DNA from: CAZRHR01 sp964599915
GTDB lineage: Bacteria; Bacteroidota; Bacteroidia; CAIKAF01
DNA length: 64,000 bases
NCBI GenBank assembly: GCA_964599915.1
Contig: CAZRHR010000003.1
Span: 1-64,000, forward strand
Direction of reading: 5' to 3'
A program made the translations under genes and the position numbers. The notes under the pieces were generated by a model. That model was not told the DNA's origin. It saw nothing but the letters and a program-made list of their open reading frames with translations, and did not search any database. This document shows, piece after piece, positions 43,646 to 50,377 of this stretch (position 1 is the stretch's first letter; the number at the start of each line of letters is the position of its first letter).

Positions 43646-44986
43646 TTATCTATTGAAACCTGATTTTGGCATTTGCTTCATCATGCGTGCCATTTGTTCT
43701 TTATTTCCCATCATTTTCATCATTTTACGCATGTCATCGAACTGCTTAAGCAATTTATTGACTTCTTGAACAGAGGTGCCACTGCCCATGGCAATGCGTT
43801 GTCTTCTGGAGCCATTGATCACATGCGGCTGTTTTCTTTCATGTGGTGTCATGGATAAAATGATGGCTTCAAGACCTTTAAATGCGTTGTCATCAATGTC
43901 AAGGTCTTTAACAGCTTTTCCGACGCCTGGAATCATACCCATCAAATCTTTGATGTTGCCCATTTTTTTGATTTGACGGATTTGGGCCAGAAAATCATCA
44001 AAGTCGAATTGATTTTTCTCAATTTTTTTTCGCAGTTTTTCGGCTTCGGCTTCATCGAACTGCTCTTGTGCCTTTTCCACAAGAGAAACAATATCTCCCA
44101 TGCCAAGAACCCGGTCGGCCATTCTTGAAGGATAGAACAGGTCGAGGGCATCCATTTTTTCGCCCGTACCCACAAACTTAATGGGTTTTTGGACCACAGA
44201 CCGAATGGAAAGTGCGGCTCCACCGCGGGTGTCACCATCTAATTTGGTGAGGACTACCCCGTCGAAGTTTAAGCGGTCATTGAATGCTTTGGCCGTATTG
44301 ACCGCATCCTGACCGGTCATGGCATCTACCACGAAGAGAATTTCATCAGGCTGAAGGGCTTGCTTTAAGCGGGCAATTTCCTCCATCATGGCTTCGTCCA
44401 CGGCCAATCGGCCGGCCGTATCCACAATCACCGTTTGAATGTTTTTCGCTCGGGCTTCTGCTACGGCCCTGCGTGCAATGTCCACAGGGTCTTTTGCATT
44501 TTTGTCAGAAAATACCGGAAGCCCAAGCTGTTCTCCAAGGACATGGAGCTGGTCTATCGCTGCCGGACGATATACATCACAGGCAACAAGTAAAACAGAA
44601 CGTTGCTTTTTACTGGTAATGTATTTTCCCAGTTTCCCTGTAAAGGTCGTTTTCCCAGAACCCTGCAATCCGGCCATAAGCACTACGGCCGGCTGACTTT
44701 TAAGATTTAAATCTGTTTTTTCACCCCCCATGAGCGCAGTTAATTCCTCATGGACGATTTTTACCATTAGTTGACCGGGAGAAACGCTGGTCAAGACTTC
44801 CCTTCCAAGCGCTTTTTGTCTTACCGTATCGGTAAAATCTTTGGCAATTTTATAGTTCACGTCGGCATCCAAAAGGGCACGACGCACCTCTTTCATGGAC
44901 TCCGCCACGTTTAACTCGGTAATCTTATGCTGCCCTTTTAGGAGCTTAAAAGCTTTGTCAAACTTCTCCGATAAATTTTCAAACAT
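43646..44986 (-). CDS. ffh: Signal recognition particle protein Ffh
   Basis: 446 residues from ATG 44986 (MFENLSEKFDKAF); the frame extends upstream but the family starts here. N domain to 100, then the SRP GTPase: P-loop GLQGSGKTT at 106, DVYRPAAIDQL, DTAGRLAVDEAM, TKLDGDTRGGAALS. The methionine-rich M domain carries SMTPHERKQPHVINGSRRQRIAMGSGTS, the RNA-binding segment, and Met-rich helices RKMMKMMGNKEQMARMMKQMP. With SRP RNA (26233-26329) it targets membrane proteins to FtsY/SecYEG. First gene of the six-gene operon. Confidence 0.97.
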   Translation of the reverse strand: MFENLSEKFDKAFKLLKGQHKITELNVAESMKEVRRALLDADVNYKIAKDFTDTVRQKALGREVLTSVSPGQLMVKIVHEELTALMGGEKTDLNLKSQPAVVLMAGLQGSGKTTFTGKLGKYITSKKQRSVLLVACDVYRPAAIDQLHVLGEQLGLPVFSDKNAKDPVDIARRAVAEARAKNIQTVIVDTAGRLAVDEAMMEEIARLKQALQPDEILFVVDAMTGQDAVNTAKAFNDRLNFDGVVLTKLDGDTRGGAALSIRSVVQKPIKFVGTGEKMDALDLFYPSRMADRVLGMGDIVSLVEKAQEQFDEAEAEKLRKKIEKNQFDFDDFLAQIRQIKKMGNIKDLMGMIPGVGKAVKDLDIDDNAFKGLEAIILSMTPHERKQPHVINGSRRQRIAMGSGTSVQEVNKLLKQFDDMRKMMKMMGNKEQMARMMKQMPKSGFNR

Positions 44987-45105
44987 GGGTAAATAGCTTT
45001 CTACGCACAAAGATAGCCCAATAAATGGCATTCCATACGCCTTTTTCGCCCTGTTCCTTGCGCTTTTTTTTACATTTGTTTGTCAATATCTTAAAGACTG
45101 TAACT

Positions 45106-46254
45106 ATGCGCCTCAGGCTTGCCTTATTTCTTACGTTTTGCCTTTCCTCCAGCTTAAAGGCCCAAGAGCATTCGACCAATCACCCCAATTCCACATTGAG
45201 ATTTACGGTGATTAAAGACAATGCGGCTACCCCTGTTAAAAACCAAAACCGAAGCTCGACCTGTTGGAGTTTTTCTACCCTTTCATTTTTTGAATCCGAA
45301 TTGATTCGAATCAAAAAACCTCAGGTAGAACTTGCAGAGATGTATGTAGTTAGGATGGTTTACCTGATGAAAGCATTAAAGTATGTGCGTATGCATGGCA
45401 CCATAGGTTTTGCACCCGGCGGCGCCTTTCACGACCCCCTTACAGTGTTGGCCACCTATGGTTTGATGCCCAGACAGGCCTATCCTGGCAACGAATATGG
45501 CACCACAGATGTGCAGCATGGGGAATTAGATGAATTACTTTTGTCCTATGTTCAGGCAGTAATTCGCAACAAAAATGGCCAACTATCCACCGCCTGGCAG
45601 GCCGGACTTGAGGGAATTTTAGATGCCTATCTGGGAAAAGTTCCTGCTCAATTTGAGTTTCAAGGAAAAACATATACACCACGCAGTTTTGCAGATTTTC
45701 TTGGCTTAAAACCACAAGATTATATAGATCTCACCTCCTTTTCTCATCACCCCTTTTACACCCAGTTTGCCATTGAAGTTCCGGACAACTGGAGCTGGGA
45801 TAAAGCCTATAATTTACCCTTGAATGAGTGGATGGAAACCCTAGACTACGCTTTAATGAATGGTTTTACAGCCGCTTGGGGTGCAGACGTTTCTGGTAAA
45901 GGTTTCTCGCACAAGTTTGGCCTTGCATTAGAGCCCGTTCAATATCCGGCGGCAGATAAAGCCGAAGTTTATTTTATGGAACCACAAGAAGAGAAACAAG
46001 TAACCCAAGCCCTGCGACAAGCTGACTTTGACAACTACTTGACCACCGACGACCATGGTATGCATATTACAGGCATGGTAAAAGACCAGCACGGAAAAAA
46101 ATACTATATCGTCAAAAACTCTTGGGGTCATACCTCTAATGGTTGTGGCGGATATTTTTATGCCTCAGAAGCGTATGTTCAAATGCGTACCTTAAATTTC
46201 ATGATACATCGGGATGGCATTCCGGCACATATCCGTAAGAAGCTAGGCATTTGA
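45106..46254 (+). CDS. Exported papain-like (C1) cysteine peptidase
   Basis: 382 residues from ATG 45106. Signal peptide MRLRLALFLTFCLSSSLKAQ. Papain fold: oxyanion Gln47 and catalytic Cys53 in VKNQNRSSTCWSFST, His320 in DDHGMHITGMVK and Asn338 in IVKNSWGHTSNGCGGYF. Spacing and the long insert between Cys and His resemble the bleomycin hydrolase/C1B group, though exported. A TACATTTG -7-like element lies at 45071-45078, without a clear -33. Likely periplasmic or secreted aminopeptidase/endopeptidase; substrate unknown. It is divergent from ffh. Confidence 0.9.
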   Translation: MRLRLALFLTFCLSSSLKAQEHSTNHPNSTLRFTVIKDNAATPVKNQNRSSTCWSFSTLSFFESELIRIKKPQVELAEMYVVRMVYLMKALKYVRMHGTIGFAPGGAFHDPLTVLATYGLMPRQAYPGNEYGTTDVQHGELDELLLSYVQAVIRNKNGQLSTAWQAGLEGILDAYLGKVPAQFEFQGKTYTPRSFADFLGLKPQDYIDLTSFSHHPFYTQFAIEVPDNWSWDKAYNLPLNEWMETLDYALMNGFTAAWGADVSGKGFSHKFGLALEPVQYPAADKAEVYFMEPQEEKQVTQALRQADFDNYLTTDDHGMHITGMVKDQHGKKYYIVKNSWGHTSNGCGGYFYASEAYVQMRTLNFMIHRDGIPAHIRKKLGI

Positions 46255-46350
46255 TGATGAAAAAAAATTAACCTGCCTCCTTTGTCCTCACTAGGTTTAA
46301 GTTTTTGACTTAAGGTTTCTTCGCTTATGGTGAGACGCCAGGTCGAGGAC

Positions 46351-46410
46351 ACTAACCCATGACGGAGACACCTAACCCATGACGGGGACACTTAACCCAT
46401 GACGGGGACA
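46351..46410 (+). repeat. 20-bp tandem repeat, three units plus a partial fourth
   Basis: Units at 46351, 46371 and 46391 share TAACCCATGACGGRGACA, differing at two or three positions; the fourth unit begins at 46411 and turns into the palindrome after TAACCCATGA. Period exactly 20 with no spacers, so it is not CRISPR-like. Confidence 0.85.
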
Positions 46411-46412
46411 CT

Positions 46413-46438
46413 TAACCCATGATTTAAATCATGGGTTA
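46413..46438. repeat. Perfect 26-bp palindrome
   Basis: A 13+13 inverted repeat with centre CCCATGATTTAAATCATGGG (46416-46435), flanked by GG. Hairpins of this kind mark the ends of IS200-like or REP elements recognised by HUH transposases. Confidence 0.85.
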
Positions 46439-46602
46439 GGAAACCTTCCGCTTTAGGTTACGTAAAACCCCCTGCCTGTTCTGTTAAATGGATGGTATGA
46501 GAAGGAATCCTCCATGCCAAACCATCGGATAATGAAACTTTACTTTTAGGTCTAATCCCAAAAGTAGGGCGTGTTGGTTCGTAATTTATCCAAAACAGCG
46601 AT

Positions 46603-47019
46603 ATGTCACATTCATTGAACAGGTTGTGGGTCCACATCGTGTGGTGCACCAAATTTAGAAAACCCTTTATTCACCCCTCCATTGAAAAAAAAGTCCATCG
46701 GTTTATGGAAGAACAATGCCGCGCCCAGGGGTGTATTGTGAGGATTGTAAACGGCATGCCAGACCATGTTCACTTTTTGATTTTATTGAATCCTCAAAAA
46801 TCAATCGCCGAAGTGGTGAAGCAAATTAAAGGAAGTTCGTCTCATTTTATTAATTCGAACAAATTAACTGAAGAGAAATTTTCCTGGTCTACGGGATACG
46901 CGGCTTTTGGTGTCAATTATACCGGCGTAGACATTGTGCACCGGTATATTGCGAATCAAAAGGAACACCATACAAAGGGTAGTATAGACCAAGGTCAGGA
47001 ATTCGAAATTACGGGTTGA
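46603..47019 (+). mobile_element. IS200/REP-type Y1 (HUH) transposase, possibly C-terminally shortened
   Basis: 138 residues. The Y1 transposase fold: VHIVWCTKFRKPFI, HUH motif GMPDHVHFLILL, and catalytic Tyr in DIVHRYIANQKEHHTKG. It nicks and rejoins single-stranded DNA at hairpins. The protein is roughly 15 residues shorter than typical IS200 TnpA (about 150); a +1 frame after 46995 encodes RVEF-like residues resembling the missing end, so a frameshift may have removed it. The repeats and palindrome just upstream suggest either an IS200 copy or a REP-associated domesticated form. No accessory tnpB is present. Confidence 0.85.
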
Positions 47020-47029
47020 ATTCCTTTTT
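46997..47029 (+). terminator. Terminator spanning the transposase stop codon
   Basis: AGGAATTC (46997-47004) / GAATTCCT (47018-47025), loop of 13, then TTTTT. The transposase stop TGA (47017-47019) is in the right arm. Confidence 0.75.
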
Positions 47030-47206
47030 AAGCATATCCTATCAACTTAGAGTTTAGGAAGGTATGAAACGATTTTTCTTAGCACCGCTAGGAAAGCAAG
47101 GTAAATGGAAGGTTCGTGTTTGTTGGCGGAATCTAAAATGTCGTGGTAGAAGAAATGTTTTCGCCTAAAATCCTCATCCATTTCTGTGTTAAGTCTAAAT
47201 CAAAAA

Positions 47207-47236
47207 CAAAAAGCCCATGAAAATCATGGGCTTTTA
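47207..47236. terminator. Bidirectional terminator
   Basis: AAAGCCCATGA / TCATGGGCTTT with a three-base loop (47210-47234), T-run to the right and A-run to the left. It ends the Cys-rich lipoprotein transcript on the minus strand. Its core CCCATGA/TCATGGG is the same as in the palindrome at 46413. Confidence 0.8.
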
Positions 47237-47265
47237 TGATATCTAAGGATATAAAAAGGTAAAGG

Positions 47266-47478
47266 TTAGTCGCCTGAAGTTTGGGTGCAATTGTACCCTT
47301 CACGGATGCGATTTACCTGCCATTCCAAACGCTCATTGGCATCTGTGGAGCATAAAGATACGTCTTGGCCACCGCCAATTGGCGTACAAGACAAACATAC
47401 TTCTTTTTCACAACCGGTAAGGGTGGTACCCATGAGGGCCATTGCACCGGCAACTAAAATCAGTTTTGCTTTTTTCAT
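47266..47478 (-). CDS. Small Cys-rich lipoprotein
   Basis: 70 residues from ATG 47478, beginning just after the clpC stop (47489). Signal MKKAKLILVAGAMALMGTTLTGC is a good type II signal. The short mature part holds five further Cys (CEKEVCLSCTP, SLCS, YNC), so it may form disulfides or bind metal. An in-frame ATG at 47496 is also possible but would overlap clpC. Co-transcription with clpC on the minus strand is likely. No family recognised. Confidence 0.7.
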   Translation of the reverse strand: MKKAKLILVAGAMALMGTTLTGCEKEVCLSCTPIGGGQDVSLCSTDANERLEWQVNRIREGYNCTQTSGD

Positions 47479-47488
47479 GGGTGTGAAT

Positions 47489-50029
47489 TTACGCATTTGT
47501 ATCATTTCCCGCACCTTCATTTTCAGATTTCTTCTTTTTAGGCTTGGTAATTTTGATTTTGATTTCTCCCTCATGCAAACTTACCAGGATGCTATCTCCC
47601 TCTATAAGCTTTGCATTGATGATTTCTTCTGCCAAAGGATCTTCAATATACTTTTGGATGGCTCTTTTCAAAGGACGCGCACCAAAATTCGGGTCAAAAC
47701 CTTTGTCAGCAATGTAAGTTCTGGCCTCTTCATTCACTTTTAGAATGTATCCATTCTTTTCTACGCGGCGAATCAATTGACTCAATTCCACATCGATAAT
47801 CTGGTGAATATCTTCTTGTGAAAGGTTGTTGAAAAGAATGACATCATCGATACGGTTCAAAAATTCTGGAGCAAATGCGCGTTTCAAGGCATTTTGAATC
47901 ACAGATTTTGAATAATCATCCGCTTGCTTGGATTTTGCACCTGTTTTGAAACCAACGCCTTGGCCAAACTCTTTCAAATCTCGACTACCAATGTTGGAGG
48001 TCATAATGATCACCGTATTCTTGAAGTCGATGCGACGACCTAAGCTATCGGTCAAAATACCATCGTCTAGAGCTTGGAGCAAAAGGTTGAATACATCCGG
48101 ATGTGCTTTTTCAATTTCATCTAAAAGCACCACGGAGTAGGGCTTGCGTCTTACTTTTTCTGTCAATTGTCCACCTTCTTCATACCCAACGTAGCCGGGA
48201 GGCGCGCCAATTAAACGAGAAACAGCAAATTTTTCCATGTATTCACTCATGTCGATGCGAATGAGGCTGTCCTCACTGTCGAACATGGTTTTTGCAAGTA
48301 CTTTGGCCAATTGTGTTTTACCCACACCTGTTGGACCAAGAAAGATGAATGACCCAATGGGTTTATTGGGATCTTTTAATCCGGCACGGTTTCTTTGAAT
48401 GGCTTTTACCACTTTTTTAACGGCTTCATCTTGTCCAATGACCAAACCACGCATGGCATCATACATTTTGGACAATTTGGAGCTTTCGTTTTGGGCAACT
48501 TTTTGAACTGGTATTCCCGTCATCATGGAAACCACTTCTGCCACATTGTCTTCCGAAACCGTTTCACGATGGGCGCGTGTCTCTTCTTCCCACTTCTTTT
48601 TCACCTGTTCCAACTTCTCGTTCAGGTTCTTTTCGGTGTCTCTTAGTTGCGCGGCCTGTTCATATTTTTGGTTTCTTACCACCCTGCCTTTTTCCTCGCG
48701 AACTTCTTCAATCTGTTTTTCGATGTCCTCGATTTCTTTGGGCACTTTAATATTGGTGATGTGCACACGGGCACCTGCTTCGTCTAAGGCATCGATGGCT
48801 TTGTCCGGAAGAAAGCGGTCCGTAATGTATCTGCTCGTGAGGCTTACACATGCCCGAATGGCCTCATCTGTATAATTTACGTTGTGGTGATCCTCATACT
48901 TCTCTTTAATGTTATTGAGAATCTGATAGGTTTCTTCCTCACTGGTGGGTTCTACCATCACTTTTTGAAAGCGGCGGTCAAGAGCACCATCTTTTTCAAT
49001 GTACTGCCGATACTCATCCAAGGTAGTCGCACCAATACATTGAATTTCTCCACGAGCCAAGGCTGGCTTAAACATGTTTGAAGCGTCTAAAGAACCGCTC
49101 GCTCCGCCAGCACCGATAATGGTATGAATTTCATCGATGAAAAGGATAATCTCAGGGGACTTTTCCAACTCGTTCATCAGGGCTTTCATTCGCTCCTCAA
49201 ATTGACCACGATACTTGGTTCCGGCCACCAAAGAGGCTAAATCCAAGGAAACAATTCGTTTCCCAAACAAAACCCTACTCACTTTTTTCTGAGCAATTCT
49301 TAAAGCCAAACCTTCTGCAATGGCAGATTTTCCGACACCGGGCTCTCCAATCAAGATAGGATTGTTCTTTTTGCGGCGGCTTAAAATCTGACTTACACGT
49401 TCAATTTCCTTATCTCTTCCAATGATGGGATCTAGTTTTCCATCTTCGGCCATTTTACTTAAATCCCGACCGAAATTGTCCAATACAGGAGTTTTGGATT
49501 TAGAATCGGCTGGCTTCTTGCTGCTATAAGATGGACCTTCATCTGCGTCATCATCATTACTTCCTCCGGGATATTCCGAACGTGGACCATCGTTACTGGT
49601 CATGTATTCAATTTCTTCTTTCACTACCGCGTAATCTATGTTTTTATTTTTCAAAATGCGTGTCACTAGGGCATCCTCATCTTTGAGCATAGCCAACAAT
49701 AAATGTTCTGTCCCGATGATGGGCGAACTAAAGGTTTTGGCCTCCAAGTAAGTAATTTTCAACGCCTTTTCCGCTTGTTTAACCAAAGGAATATTAGACA
49801 TGTTTACTGCATTTTTGGCCATGGGACGAACGCTATTTTCGATGTCGCGGCGAAGTTCATCTAAATGAACGCCCAATGAGGTAAGGATTTTTACACCCAT
49901 ACCTTCACCTTCCCGAATCATCCCCAACATGAGGTGTTCAGTCCCAATATAATCTTGCCCCAATCGAAGGGCCTCTTCCCGGCTGAAGGATATCACATCC
50001 TTGACTCGGGGGGAAAATCTTGCATCCAT
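47489..50029 (-). CDS. clpC: AAA+ unfoldase ClpC (ATP-dependent Clp protease ATP-binding subunit)
   Basis: 846 residues. Double Clp-N domain (VKDVISFSREEALRLGQDYIGTEHLMLG and IIGTEHLLLAMLKDEDALVT), first AAA module with GEPGVGKSAIAEGLA and LFIDEIHTIIGAGG, a middle coiled coil with a UVR motif (QKYEQAAQLRDTEKNL), second AAA module with GPTGVGKTQLAKVLA and VVLLDEIEKAHPDV. A ClpP-loop-like segment is present in the second module. It feeds unfolded or tagged proteins to ClpP, and works with adaptors such as MecA. It is divergent from gyrA, 348 bases apart. Confidence 0.96.
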   Translation of the reverse strand: MDARFSPRVKDVISFSREEALRLGQDYIGTEHLMLGMIREGEGMGVKILTSLGVHLDELRRDIENSVRPMAKNAVNMSNIPLVKQAEKALKITYLEAKTFSSPIIGTEHLLLAMLKDEDALVTRILKNKNIDYAVVKEEIEYMTSNDGPRSEYPGGSNDDDADEGPSYSSKKPADSKSKTPVLDNFGRDLSKMAEDGKLDPIIGRDKEIERVSQILSRRKKNNPILIGEPGVGKSAIAEGLALRIAQKKVSRVLFGKRIVSLDLASLVAGTKYRGQFEERMKALMNELEKSPEIILFIDEIHTIIGAGGASGSLDASNMFKPALARGEIQCIGATTLDEYRQYIEKDGALDRRFQKVMVEPTSEEETYQILNNIKEKYEDHHNVNYTDEAIRACVSLTSRYITDRFLPDKAIDALDEAGARVHITNIKVPKEIEDIEKQIEEVREEKGRVVRNQKYEQAAQLRDTEKNLNEKLEQVKKKWEEETRAHRETVSEDNVAEVVSMMTGIPVQKVAQNESSKLSKMYDAMRGLVIGQDEAVKKVVKAIQRNRAGLKDPNKPIGSFIFLGPTGVGKTQLAKVLAKTMFDSEDSLIRIDMSEYMEKFAVSRLIGAPPGYVGYEEGGQLTEKVRRKPYSVVLLDEIEKAHPDVFNLLLQALDDGILTDSLGRRIDFKNTVIIMTSNIGSRDLKEFGQGVGFKTGAKSKQADDYSKSVIQNALKRAFAPEFLNRIDDVILFNNLSQEDIHQIIDVELSQLIRRVEKNGYILKVNEEARTYIADKGFDPNFGARPLKRAIQKYIEDPLAEEIINAKLIEGDSILVSLHEGEIKIKITKPKKKKSENEGAGNDTNA

Positions 50030-50377
50030 AAACGGATTGAATATGCAGTATAGTTAGTAACTAAACGTAAAAGAACAGAATTCGTTCACAACTAAGCCCA
50101 AATCTACAATCCTATTGTCTAAAACCTAGGGTGTTTCTTCGGTTTTTTCTTTAAAATGTTAGAAATGGGGGTGAACATCTTCATTTACGGTGCAAATTGC
50201 AAAACCTGTGCAAGAATTCAAAATCAGCCAATCTGTCATTGTTGAAAATTTTTCCGACAAATTATGGCACTTGTCATACATTACCGTATGAAAAATGGCA
50301 TAGAAATGACTATTTTCGCACACCCTTGAAGTTTTGGGTGATAAACGTACCTCAAACGACTGGAAAATTAAGTACAC
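50030..50377. other. Divergent regulatory region between clpC and gyrA
   Basis: 348 bases with no coding frame. It must hold both promoters. Inverted repeats GACAA/TTGTC (50256-50275) and CATAC/GTATG (50275-50290) lie about 90-120 bases before gyrA, and ATGGCA occurs twice. A TATTTTCG element lies before gyrA without a -33 partner. No further claims. Confidence 0.5.

Larger units (their letters stand above)
46255..46602. other. Intergenic region with REP-like repeats upstream of transposase
   Basis: After the peptidase stop there is a short hairpin (TAAGT/ACTTA near 46298-46312), then the 20-bp tandem repeats and palindrome listed separately, then about 160 bases of leader before the transposase ATG. 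No additional gene. Confidence 0.6.

Noticed and set aside
46351..46438. Possible CRISPR array
   Set aside because: Repeat units are contiguous with no spacers and period 20, and no cas genes are present.
50264..50279. Possible sigma-54 promoter (TGGCAC followed by ATAC)
   Set aside because: The -12 element TTGC is missing and the spacing is wrong; only half of the consensus is present.
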